DNA of 39,904 nucleotides, from NCBI GenBank assembly GCA_051878795.1, contig JBJEKU010000089.1:1-39904 (forward strand), written 5' to 3'. The stretch's first letter is position 1; every line of letters begins with the position of its first letter. Source of the stretch: W1P20-047 sp051878795 (GTDB taxonomy: Bacteria; Actinomycetota; Coriobacteriia; Coriobacteriales; Eggerthellaceae). A program made the position numbers and the translations under genes. The notes under the pieces were generated by a model. It made no database searches, had not been told where the DNA came from, and saw only the letters and a list, made by a program, of their open reading frames with translations. Of this stretch, positions 22,891 to 30,112 are shown piece by piece.

Positions 22891-24012
22891 CTAATCCTGG
22901 TAGACAGCTTCGGGAATCTGTCCCAGCTTGGCGTTGGCGCCGTACTTCCTCGCCGCATAGCGGAAGGCGATCATATTTTCTGCGGGGGTGCCCATAGGGA
23001 CTTGGCAGCCGGTCATGAGCAGGAAGCCGCGGGGATTGCCCGCACCCGCGATGATGCATTCGCGGACAGACGCGATCACGTCGTCGATGGAGCCCAGCAG
23101 CATGACGTCGACAGGTGGGACGTTGCCGGAGATGAGCACCTTGTCGCCCATGGTCTGGCGCGCTTCAGCCAGGCTCTCGCAGTTGTCCAGGCTGAAGGAG
23201 GTGACGCCGATGTCCATCAGGTCTTCCCAGATGCCTTTGGTATGCCCGCAGATGTGGACGGTGGGTGCTTTCCCGATGATTTCGGTCATTCCGTCGAACA
23301 GGCGCTTCAGGTAGGGCTTGTTGAACTCCAGGAACTGCTTGTGGCTGATGATGTCGGTAGTGGTGACGGGGTCTGCGATTGCGGCGCTCATGTTACCGCC
23401 GGTGATTTCGTGGACGGCTTCGATCCATTGTAGGGACGCGTCGACGCTGTAATCGAGCAGCCTGTGCAGCTGTTCGGGGTTGCGCCTGGTGTCGCGCAGG
23501 ATCTTCTCGACCGGCCTGATGGCTGCTGCGGTTGAGATGGGGCCCGCGACGCCGGTGGAGAAGGGCACTCCGGGGAAGTCTTCCACCAGTCGCTTCACCG
23601 TCTCCAGCTTGGGGGCCAGGACGGGATTGGTGTACACGTCGAAGGCGGGGCGGGAGAAGAACTCGTCGTAGTCCTGGCAGGTGTGGTTCTCGACGAAGTC
23701 GATTGCGTTTTCGGGGTAGCCCAGCTTCGATCCTGCGGCCTCGCCGATGCCGCGCAGGCCCATCCCCAGTCCAACACCAAGCGAGCCTGTGATTTCGGCA
23801 CCGCGTCGGAGCACTTCGCAGCGCAGGTCGTAGCTGCCGGCAACCTGCTTTTTCGTATAGCCGAACACACTGCAGAGCGCGTCTTCGGCAGAGAGCAGGC
23901 CGTAGGGGATGCAGTCCGCTTCCTCGCCGGAGAAGTACTTCATCATGCGTTCGCCGGGGTTCATTTCCGGGCCCAGCTCGCCCCAGGCTTGATAGAGCTC
24001 TTCCGTGTTCAC
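22891..24012 (-). CDS. UroD-family (MtaA/CmuA-like) methyltransferase
   Basis: The 373-residue protein belongs to the uroporphyrinogen decarboxylase superfamily, on the corrinoid methyltransferase side. The zinc-ligand motif is present (VHICGHT, H-x-C) with a later Cys in LLMTGCQVP. The blocks FSTGVAGPISTAAAI and SISLDN-like SFSLDNCESL also fit. Such enzymes move methyl groups between corrinoid proteins and thiols such as coenzyme M or tetrahydrofolate-linked systems. The start is GTG at 24012 with GAGGAAG upstream. No corrinoid protein is adjacent, so the substrate is unknown. True haem-pathway UroD is unlikely because of the H-x-C motif. Confidence 0.8.
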   Translation of the reverse strand: MNTEELYQAWGELGPEMNPGERMMKYFSGEEADCIPYGLLSAEDALCSVFGYTKKQVAGSYDLRCEVLRRGAEITGSLGVGLGMGLRGIGEAAGSKLGYPENAIDFVENHTCQDYDEFFSRPAFDVYTNPVLAPKLETVKRLVEDFPGVPFSTGVAGPISTAAAIRPVEKILRDTRRNPEQLHRLLDYSVDASLQWIEAVHEITGGNMSAAIADPVTTTDIISHKQFLEFNKPYLKRLFDGMTEIIGKAPTVHICGHTKGIWEDLMDIGVTSFSLDNCESLAEARQTMGDKVLISGNVPPVDVMLLGSIDDVIASVRECIIAGAGNPRGFLLMTGCQVPMGTPAENMIAFRYAARKYGANAKLGQIPEAVYQD

Positions 24013-24051
24013 TTCTTCCTCTTCTTCTCGTTGCTATTCTGCATTGAAAAA

Positions 24052-24107
24052 CAATATTGCAATAGAAAAAACAAATGATATCCTGTTAACTTGAGTGACT
24101 ATATCAT
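24052..24107. promoter_or_regulatory. AT-rich control region upstream of the UroD-family gene
   Basis: This AT-rich patch contains the palindrome CAATATTG (24052-24059) and an inverted repeat ATGATAT/ATATCAT (24075-24081, 24101-24107) flanking GTTAAC. It is a plausible promoter/operator region for the minus-strand gene. On the plus strand TTGCAA, 16 bp, TATCCT (24057-24084) could start a short transcript ending at 24182. Confidence 0.35.
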
Positions 24108-24152
24108 CTTTCAGAACAGTCTTGGCGACCTTGTGTTGCCTTCCGAATCTTC

Positions 24153-24188
24153 CGGCTCCCGATCGATTGCGTTCGGGAGCCGTTTCTT
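24153..24188 (+). terminator. Orphan plus-strand terminator before purE
   Basis: A 10-bp perfect stem CGGCTCCCGA/TCGGGAGCCG with a 10-nt loop is followed by TTTCTT. No plus-strand gene ends upstream within 1.5 kb. Confidence 0.6.
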
Positions 24189-24234
24189 AGCTGCCCGCCG
24201 CCTGCCCGCCTTCCGGGTCCGGATTCTTCCGTGA

Positions 24235-24243
24235 TGCTAGAAT
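24235..24243 (+). promoter_or_regulatory. Candidate extended -10 promoter of purE-iorAB
   Basis: TGCTAGAAT is a good extended -10. The predicted start falls close to an in-frame ATG at 24249, so a leaderless, 19-residue longer PurE is possible, but the ribosome site at 24306 is stronger. Confidence 0.4.
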
Positions 24244-24305
24244 GAAGGATGGATTATTTTCGGATAGCGGAGCCTTCCGCGTCCGTTCAAGAGAAGGAGC
24301 ATCAC

Positions 24306-24767
24306 ATGGAGCAGACCCCCCTCGTCGGAATCATCATGGGTTCCACCAGCGACATGCCCGCAATGGAAGCCTGCATGAAGCAGCTCGACGAATTCCAGAT
24401 CCCTTACGAAGTCAAGGTTGCAAGCGCCCATCGAAAGCCCGCCGAAGTGCATGAGTGGGCCGAAACCGCCGAAGAGCGCGGTATCCGCGTGATCATCGCC
24501 GCAGCAGGCAAGGCGGCCCATCTGGGCGGCGTCGTCGCTGCATACACCCCGCTGCCCGTTATCGCCGTTCCCATGAAGACCAGCGATCTGGGCGGTTTGG
24601 ACTCCCTGCTTTCCATGGTCCAGATGCCCAGCGGCGTGCCCGTCGCCTGCGTGGCGATCAACGGTGCGAAGAACGCCGCCATCCTGGCGCTGCAGATGCT
24701 GGGCACCGGCAACGATGCCTATCGCGCCCGCATGAGCGAATACAAGCAGGAAATGGCCCAGGCCTAG
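24306..24767 (+). CDS. purE: 5-(carboxyamino)imidazole ribonucleotide mutase
   Basis: The 153-residue class I PurE converts N5-CAIR to CAIR in purine synthesis. Motifs: VGIIMGSTSDMP, VASAHRKPAE and AAGKAAHLGGVVAAYT. RBS AGAAGGAG lies before the ATG at 24306. It is followed after 25 bp by iorA, so a purine gene heads an amino-acid catabolic operon. purK is not in the window. Confidence 0.95.
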   Translation: MEQTPLVGIIMGSTSDMPAMEACMKQLDEFQIPYEVKVASAHRKPAEVHEWAETAEERGIRVIIAAAGKAAHLGGVVAAYTPLPVIAVPMKTSDLGGLDSLLSMVQMPSGVPVACVAINGAKNAAILALQMLGTGNDAYRARMSEYKQEMAQA

Positions 24768-24792
24768 GGCCGCGCTTCGAAAAGGCAGGCAT

Positions 24793-26703
24793 ATGACTAC
24801 CAGATTGCTGATGGGCAACGAGGCCTTCGCCCATGCCGCGCTCGAAGCCGGCGTGCGCGTCGTCGCCGGATACCCCGGCACCCCTTCCAGCGAGGTTGTT
24901 GAAACCGTCGCGAAGCTGCATGCCCAAGGCAGCGCGAAGGGCGTGCATGTCGAATGGTCCACCAACGAGAAAGCCGCGCTCGAGCTTTTGGCGGGCGCTT
25001 CCTATGCAGGTGCGCGTACGCTGTTCACCTGCAAGCAGATGGGCCTGAACGTTGCGAGCGACGCGCTTCTGAGCTTGAACTACGTGGGCGTCGAGGGCGG
25101 TTGCGTGCTGTTCGTGGCCGATGACCCGGGTCCCATTTCCAGCCAGACCGAGCAGGACACCCGCAGGTTCGCGGATTTCGCCAAGGTCCCCGTGCTCGAT
25201 CCTGCGAATGTCGAGCAGGGCATGGACATGATAGGGGAGGCCTTCGCCCTTTCCGAGCGCTACCGTACCCCGGTCATCGTGCGCTCCACCACGCGCGTGT
25301 CTCATTCATCCACGTTCGTCGACGTTGCGGACGAAACCCAGGCCATGCAGCCTGCGGGCTTTACCAAGGATGACAGCCGCTTCGTCATCTTCCCCGCCCG
25401 CGCCCGCCGCGGCCATGTGGAGATCAACGAGCGCCTGGACTGGATCTCCCGCGAGGCTTCGGGCGAGCGGGGCGACTGGGATACCCCCAACGGCGCCAAG
25501 CCCGGCGACCTTTCGCGCTTCAATCCCGTGTGCCAGCATGGCGAGGACCCCAAGCTGGGCATCGTCTGCGGCGGCGTTTCCACTGCCTATGCCCGCGAGG
25601 CGCTTTCCATGCTCGAGCAGGCGGGCGAGCTTCCCGCATACCGCTTCATGCAGATCGGCGTGCCCTTCCCCTTCCCCGACCAGGCGGCGGATGCCTTCTG
25701 CGAGGGCTTGGAGCGCATCTTCGTCTGCGAGGAGCTGGATTGCGTGATCGAAGACGCCTTCAGGCGCCTGATGGGCGACCGTGCCGTTGCCGGCAAGCCC
25801 GTTGCCCGCGTGATGGGACGCAGGTCCGGTGACGCCCCTTCGGTGGGGGAGAACGCCAGCGATGACTTGCGTGCGCGTCTGGCCCGCTTCCTGGGTGTGG
25901 AAGACCCCGCCGCCGATGGCGACGGCTTCGATACCGCATCGGTGGCGGTTCCCCCGCGCCCGCCTGTGCTATGCGCCGGCTGCCCGCATCGCGGATCGTT
26001 CTACGCAGCAAAGCGCGCGCTGAAGAAGATGAAGCTGCGCGGCGTGTTCCATGGCGATATCGGCTGCTACACCTTGGGCAACGCGAAGCCCTTGGATGCG
26101 GTGGATACCTGCCTGTGCATGGGCGCGGGCATCACCATGGCGCAGGGCATGGGCGTTGCCGACCCCGAGGCGAAGCATCTGGCATTCGTGGGCGACTCCA
26201 CTTTCTTCGCAAGCGGTATGACCGGTGTTGCCAATGCCGTGTACAACCAGCATGACATCACCATCTGTGTGCTGGACAACTCCACCACCGCCATGACCGG
26301 CGGGCAGCCCCATCCCGGAACGGGTGCCATGCTGATGGGCCCGCAGACCGAATCGCTCACCATCGAGGGTGTGTTGGGTGCCTTGGGTGTGGGGTGCGTG
26401 GAAATCGCCAACCCGCATGACTTGCAGGAAAGCATCGACGCCGTCATCCGCGCGGTCTCCTTCGAAGGACCTTCTGCGGTGATCTTCCGTGCGCCGTGCG
26501 TGAACCTGTTCAGGTCCGCCGCAAAGGCTGCCATCGACGAGGAAACCTGCACCGGCTGCAAGCGCTGCATCACCAGCATCGGCTGCCCTGCGATCGGCTA
26601 TAACGGCAAGGTTGCCGTGATCGATCCGGCGCAATGCAACGGCTGCGGGCTGTGCACGCAGGTGTGCCCCTTCGATGCCATTTCGGTTGGAGGTGCTGAA
26701 TAG
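24793..26703 (+). CDS. iorA: Indolepyruvate:ferredoxin oxidoreductase, alpha subunit
   Basis: The 636-residue subunit oxidatively decarboxylates aryl pyruvates from Trp, Phe and Tyr to aryl-acetyl-CoA with ferredoxin as electron acceptor. Visible parts are the N-terminal MGNEAFAHAALEAGVRVVAGYPGTPSSE and a thiamine-diphosphate domain (GDIGCYTLG, GDSTFFASG, NSTTAMTGGQ). The C-terminal ferredoxin-like region has CTGCKRCITSIGC and CNGCGLCTQVC, two Fe-S cluster sites. It is oxygen-sensitive chemistry, fitting an anaerobe. The iorB start follows the stop codon directly. Confidence 0.96.
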   Translation: MTTRLLMGNEAFAHAALEAGVRVVAGYPGTPSSEVVETVAKLHAQGSAKGVHVEWSTNEKAALELLAGASYAGARTLFTCKQMGLNVASDALLSLNYVGVEGGCVLFVADDPGPISSQTEQDTRRFADFAKVPVLDPANVEQGMDMIGEAFALSERYRTPVIVRSTTRVSHSSTFVDVADETQAMQPAGFTKDDSRFVIFPARARRGHVEINERLDWISREASGERGDWDTPNGAKPGDLSRFNPVCQHGEDPKLGIVCGGVSTAYAREALSMLEQAGELPAYRFMQIGVPFPFPDQAADAFCEGLERIFVCEELDCVIEDAFRRLMGDRAVAGKPVARVMGRRSGDAPSVGENASDDLRARLARFLGVEDPAADGDGFDTASVAVPPRPPVLCAGCPHRGSFYAAKRALKKMKLRGVFHGDIGCYTLGNAKPLDAVDTCLCMGAGITMAQGMGVADPEAKHLAFVGDSTFFASGMTGVANAVYNQHDITICVLDNSTTAMTGGQPHPGTGAMLMGPQTESLTIEGVLGALGVGCVEIANPHDLQESIDAVIRAVSFEGPSAVIFRAPCVNLFRSAAKAAIDEETCTGCKRCITSIGCPAIGYNGKVAVIDPAQCNGCGLCTQVCPFDAISVGGAE

Positions 26704-27300
26704 ATGATCAACGTCGTATTGACCGGTATCGGCGGTCAGGGAACCGTGCTCGCCGCGAAGATCCTGGCGCAGGCGGCCCAGAACCGTGGATACCATGTGC
26801 GCACCGCCGAAACCATCGGCATGTCCCAGCGTGGCGGCAGCGTCGTGAGCCATGTGCGAATGGGCAACGAAGGGGAGCAGGTGGCATCGCCTTTGGTATC
26901 CAACGGGCAGGCCGACATCCTGATCGCCTTTGAGCCCGGTGAGGCGGCACGGGTGCTCCCGCTTCTGAAGAAGGATGGCGTGTTGGTGACTGCGTCCCGC
27001 GTGGTGCAGCCTGTGACGGCTTCGCTTTCGAAGACGCTGTACGAAGCGGCGCCCGTCATCGAGGCCCTGCAGGCGCGCGAGGGTAAGACCGTGGTGGTGG
27101 ACGAGGCGCCCCTGCTGGAGGAAGCGGGTAATCCCAAGGCGCTCAATATCATCCTACTTACCGTTGCAATGAGCTGCGGGGTGCTGGGCTTGACCCAGGA
27201 AGAATTCCGCCAGGCGGTAAGCGAGTGCCTGAAACCCAGGTTTGTGGAAATGAACCTGAAGGCCATCGACATCGTGAACGAACGGCTGGGATTGCTCTAG
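26704..27300 (+). CDS. iorB: Indolepyruvate:ferredoxin oxidoreductase, beta subunit
   Basis: The 198-residue subunit has the family start MINVVLTGIGGQGTVLAAKI and the conserved TAETIGMSQRGGSVVSHVR, typical of the gamma/beta domain of 2-oxoacid:ferredoxin oxidoreductases. It joins the iorA product to make the active enzyme. The ATG abuts the iorA stop, and the GGAGG site lies inside iorA, indicating coupled translation. Confidence 0.95.
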   Translation: MINVVLTGIGGQGTVLAAKILAQAAQNRGYHVRTAETIGMSQRGGSVVSHVRMGNEGEQVASPLVSNGQADILIAFEPGEAARVLPLLKKDGVLVTASRVVQPVTASLSKTLYEAAPVIEALQAREGKTVVVDEAPLLEEAGNPKALNIILLTVAMSCGVLGLTQEEFRQAVSECLKPRFVEMNLKAIDIVNERLGLL

Positions 27301-27464
27301 GACAGCAGGGGCAAGATGGTTGACGATGGCCCTATCCCCCCATCCCGCATCGAGCCGCTCGATGGCCTCTGCCATCAGTTCCCTGCGCTTCGATCTGCCT
27401 TCTAACGTAATCGGACCCGGAATGAATCTCCATTCCGGGTCTAACATTTGGGGTCTAGTTTACA
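27301..27464 (-). mobile_element. Probable 5' remnant of an insertion sequence
   Basis: Read on the minus strand the segment begins TGTAAACTAGACCCCAAATG, like an IS terminal repeat. An ATG at 27447 then opens a frame whose intergenic part (about 49 codons) includes SKRRELMAEAIERLDAGWGD and RAIVNHL, resembling the helix-turn-helix start of a transposase OrfA. The frame loses this character at the iorB stop. It also holds a perfect 11-bp hairpin GACCCGGAATG/CATTCCGGGTC (27414-27441), which may now serve as the iorAB terminator. Family is uncertain. Confidence 0.4.
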
Positions 27465-27523
27465 GCAGCGCTCTTCTTGCACTCGCTGTTTCGATGCTGC
27501 GGAGACAGGGAAGGCGGATGCGC

Positions 27524-27931
27524 CTACACCTTTCCTTCCACCAGGTCTGCGATCGTGATTCCTGCGAAGAAGTTCTCGACCAGCGAGTCGTACTTCGTCC
27601 ACATGGGAAGCGTCTTGCAATGGTCTTTGCGGGGGCATTCTTCGGCGTCTTCCTTCAGGCAGGCGACAGGTGCCAGGGAGCCCTCGGTTGTCTGAAGCAC
27701 TTCCAGTACGGTGTAATCATGCGGATCGCCCAGCAGGCAGTACCCGCCGCCCTTACCGCTCACGCCCTTGACCATTTTGGCTGCGACCAGCTGCTTCACT
27801 ACGATTTCCAGGTACTTTTTCGAAATGCCCTGGCGTTTGGCGGTGTCGCCCAAGGGAACCAGGCTTCCTTCCGGCTGCTCGGCCAGGTCTATCATGAAAC
27901 GGATCGCGTATCTGCCTCTTGTTGAAATCAC
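27524..27931 (-). CDS. Rrf2-family transcriptional regulator
   Basis: The 135-residue protein has the Rrf2 winged-helix start (ISTRGRYAIRFMIDLAEQ), the recognition region ISKKYLEIVVKQLVAAKMVKG and the wing GKGGGYCL. It ends in a three-Cys cluster ACLKEDAEECPRKDHC (C-x7-C-x5-C) expected to bind an Fe-S cluster, as in IscR/NsrR. The start is GTG at 27931, with AGGAGG 9 bp upstream. It is divergent from the metY-type gene, so control of sulfur metabolism is the simplest inference. An inverted repeat near that promoter is a candidate operator. Confidence 0.88.
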   Translation of the reverse strand: MISTRGRYAIRFMIDLAEQPEGSLVPLGDTAKRQGISKKYLEIVVKQLVAAKMVKGVSGKGGGYCLLGDPHDYTVLEVLQTTEGSLAPVACLKEDAEECPRKDHCKTLPMWTKYDSLVENFFAGITIADLVEGKV

Positions 27932-27954
27932 GATGATGCACCTCCTAATCACCC

Positions 27955-27960
27955 ATTCTA
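27955..27960 (-). promoter_or_regulatory. Candidate -10 element of the Rrf2 gene
   Basis: TAGAAT on the minus strand lies 24 bp before the GTG start; the -35 is weak. Confidence 0.3.
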
Positions 27961-28009
27961 CCGCAGGGTGAAAGGATGAATCATGAAGTCGGGAATTTTT
28001 TTCAAACAA

Positions 28010-28028
28010 GCCTATCGACACAGTAGGC
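28010..28028. promoter_or_regulatory. Candidate Rrf2 operator over the metY -35
   Basis: GCCTA, 9 nt, TAGGC form a perfect 5-bp dyad. It overlaps the -35 (28015-28020) of the metY leader promoter and lies between the divergent regulator and metY. Its size suits a small dimeric regulator. Binding by the Rrf2 protein is inferred. Confidence 0.4.
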
Positions 28029-28043
28029 AAATAGGAGTATCTT
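28015..28043 (+). promoter_or_regulatory. Candidate promoter of the metY leader
   Basis: TCGACA, a 17-bp spacer and TATCTT match a housekeeping promoter (5/6 and 4/6). Transcription would start about 38 bp before the leader ORF. Confidence 0.5.
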
Positions 28044-28088
28044 CTTCAGCGTTGAGCAATCCACGGCATGCGGAAAGGAGGAATCGCA

Positions 28089-28229
28089 ATGACCCGCACC
28101 TACGCAAACAAGAGCGGTTTTCAGCTGGGCGGCCTTTGGCCTGCGATGTGCAGCTGTCGAATGCGCTTCTCCCGGGCATGTCCGTATGGCCAGGTGCGTT
28201 CGTCTGCTTTGCGTCGCGCCGTTCGATAG
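28089..28229 (+). CDS. Candidate Cys/Met leader peptide upstream of metY
   Basis: This 46-codon ORF has an excellent ribosome site (AAAGGAGG, 7 bp before the ATG). Its middle reads AMCSCRMRFSRACP, with three Cys and two Met codons in 14. It matches no protein I know. It ends 31 bp before an intrinsic terminator that itself precedes metY. The codon cluster and order (promoter, short ORF, terminator, sulfur gene) are what a translation-coupled attenuator needs. It could also be an unrelated small protein. Confidence 0.5.
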   Translation: MTRTYANKSGFQLGGLWPAMCSCRMRFSRACPYGQVRSSALRRAVR

Positions 28230-28259
28230 GTTTCGGAAAAGGAATCATCCGCCACTTGC

Positions 28260-28295
28260 CCGGGAGCTTGCATCGCAAAGCCCCGGTTTTATTTT
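28260..28295 (+). terminator. Leader terminator (attenuator) before metY
   Basis: CCGGG/CCCGG enclose an inner stem GCTTGC/GCAAAGC (one bulged A) with an ATC loop, followed by TTTTATTTT. It lies 30 bp before the metY ATG. The 5' arm contains CCCGGG (28259-28264), which also occurs in the leader ORF at 28171-28176 and is self-complementary, so an alternative pairing is possible. Confidence 0.65.
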
Positions 28296-28325
28296 GCGCT
28301 CAATTATCTCGAGGAGATGGATACC

Positions 28326-29609
28326 ATGACCAACAAGTACAGGTTCGAAACCCTTCAGCTGCACGTAGGCCAGGAACAGGCCGATCCCGCGTCCGATGCC
28401 CGTGCAGTGCCCATTTACGCAACTACTTCCTATGTGTTCCATAATTCCCAGCACGCCGCCGACCGCTTCGGCCTGGCGGACGCGGGCAACATCTACGGCC
28501 GCTTGACCAATTCCACCCAAGGCGTGTTCGAAGACCGCATCGCAGCCTTGGAAGGCGGCGTTGCCGGCTTGGCGCTGGCTTCCGGAGCGGCGGCGATTAC
28601 CTACGCTATCCAGGCGCTGGCCAGGGAAGGGGAGCATATCGTCGCCCAGAAGACCATCTACGGCGGCACTTCCAACCTGTTCGCCCATACCCTGCCCCTA
28701 CATGGTGTGACCGCAAGCTTCGTCGACATCCATAATCTGGAAGAAGTGGAAGCCGCCATCCAGCCCAACACCAAGGCGATCTTCATCGAGACTTTGGGCA
28801 ACCCCAATTCCGACATCCCCGACATCGATGCCGTAGCCGAGCTGGCGCACAAGCATGGCCTGCCCCTGGTTATCGATAACACCTTCGGGACCCCGTATCT
28901 GATCCGCCCCATCGAGCATGGTGCCGACATCGTGATCCACTCCGCCACTAAGTTCATTGGCGGGCATGGCACCACCTTAGGCGGCGTTATCGTGGACGGC
29001 GGCACCTTCGACTGGGCTGCAAGCGGCAGGTACCCATGGATTTCCGAACCCAATCCCAGCTATCATGGCGTGCGTTTCACCGAGGCTGCCGGTCCCGCCG
29101 CGTTCGTCACCTACATCAGGGCGATCATCTTGCGCGACCAGGGTGCATGTATTTCCCCCTTTGCGGCATTCCTGCTGCTCCAGGGAACCGAGACCCTTTC
29201 CCTGCGATTGGAACGCCATGGCCAGAACGCCAAGAAGGTTGTGGATTACCTGGTGAATCATCCCAAGGTGGCCAAGGTGAACCATCCCAGCCTGCCCGAC
29301 CATCCCGACCATGACCTGTACCAGAAGTACTTCCCGAACGGCGGGGCATCCATCTTCACCTTCGAGATACAGGGCGGCAGGGAAGAGGCGTTCAGGTTCA
29401 TCGACAACCTGAAGATCTTCTCGCTGCTGGCGAACGTGGCCGATGTGAAGTCCCTGGTCATCCATCCTGCAACTACCACCCATTCGCAGCTGACCGACGA
29501 AGAGCTGGCGAACTCGGGTATCACCCAAAGCACTATCCGCCTTTCCATCGGCACCGAGCATATCGACGACATCCTGGAAGACCTGGATCAGGCTTTCCAG
29601 GCGGTGTAA
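28326..29609 (+). CDS. metY: O-acetylhomoserine aminocarboxypropyltransferase (MetY type)
   Basis: The 427-residue PLP enzyme of the Cys/Met metabolism family makes homocysteine from O-acetylhomoserine and sulfide. Motifs: FETLQLHVGQEQADP, YGRLTNSTQGVFE, ALASGAAAITYAI and the PLP-lysine segment HSATKFIGGHGTTLGG. The insert and length are typical of MetY rather than MetB/MetC. GAGGAG (28311-28316) favours the ATG at 28326 over that at 28317. It sits behind an attenuator-like leader and divergent from an Rrf2 regulator. Confidence 0.93.
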   Translation: MTNKYRFETLQLHVGQEQADPASDARAVPIYATTSYVFHNSQHAADRFGLADAGNIYGRLTNSTQGVFEDRIAALEGGVAGLALASGAAAITYAIQALAREGEHIVAQKTIYGGTSNLFAHTLPLHGVTASFVDIHNLEEVEAAIQPNTKAIFIETLGNPNSDIPDIDAVAELAHKHGLPLVIDNTFGTPYLIRPIEHGADIVIHSATKFIGGHGTTLGGVIVDGGTFDWAASGRYPWISEPNPSYHGVRFTEAAGPAAFVTYIRAIILRDQGACISPFAAFLLLQGTETLSLRLERHGQNAKKVVDYLVNHPKVAKVNHPSLPDHPDHDLYQKYFPNGGASIFTFEIQGGREEAFRFIDNLKIFSLLANVADVKSLVIHPATTTHSQLTDEELANSGITQSTIRLSIGTEHIDDILEDLDQAFQAV

Positions 29610-29923
29610 GGCGCAAAGACATCTTCCCATCGGCTGTTTCCGCACAAGCAAACTCGTGCGGCTGAATGGATAGGGCGGCTGTGCTTTACCGCCTATCCCC
29701 GATACAGCGCATTGCCGCGGGCCCTGCAGCTTCGGCTGTTCCCTGCCTGCTCGAAGACAGGGCTTGCGGCAGAAATGCTGCTTCGGCCGTGTTGATCCGA
29801 AGCAGTCGTTCCCGCCTGCCCCCGATAAGCGGGCGGACCCAAGAGCTTTTCCGCGAAGGCCGTCGGCAGACCTTTCCTCCTAAACTCCTGCGGGCTTTCA
29901 TTGAATGCCATCTCTCTCCTCTC
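29610..29923. other. Hairpin-rich noncoding stretch after metY
   Basis: No credible gene is seen. It contains CCGCAC/GTGCGG (29640-29661), a stem GGATAGGGCGG/CCGCCTATCC with one bulge (29668-29698) that may terminate metY, and a 9-bp perfect stem CTGCTTCGG/CCGAAGCAG (29778-29805). I did not recognise RNase P, tmRNA or another conserved RNA. Confidence 0.4.
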
Positions 29924-29959
29924 GGACCCCTGATGTTTCACGTGAAACATCAGGGGTCC
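29924..29959. other. parS centromere site inside a 36-bp perfect palindrome
   Basis: The 16-bp TGTTTCACGTGAAACA at 29934-29949 is the canonical parS site bound by ParB (Spo0J), which organises origin segregation. It is the centre of a longer palindrome: GGACCCCTGATGTTTCAC followed by its exact complement, with no loop. The outer arms exceed the parS consensus. The site lies in a noncoding region 154 bp upstream of the CoA ligase gene. Confidence 0.85.
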
Positions 29960-30032
29960 ACCTTTGTGTCAATCGGATGCGAATGCACTGCGTACGAGAG
30001 GGGGTGCTAGGAATCCTTCCCTGATGCCGTCA

Positions 30033-30060
30033 TTGTATGGCGGGCGCTTTAGCGTACAAT
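30033..30060 (+). promoter_or_regulatory. Promoter of the CoA ligase gene
   Basis: TTGTAT, a 16-bp spacer and TACAAT form a plausible promoter. The elements are themselves an inverted repeat (ATTGTA at 30032-30037, TACAAT at 30055-30060), so a regulator could bind here. Confidence 0.5.
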
Positions 30061-30112
30061 AGAGGACGCGCCATGTTCCGGCGCGATCATTTTGCATACA
30101 GGGAGACCGAAT

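Noticed and set aside
24013..24305. Purine riboswitch upstream of purE
   Set aside because: No purine aptamer core was seen; only an unexplained terminator.
27961..28325. SAM riboswitch or T-box before metY
   Set aside because: I found neither the SAM-I core nor the AGGGTGGNACCGCG T-box sequence; the leader ORF plus terminator explains the region better.
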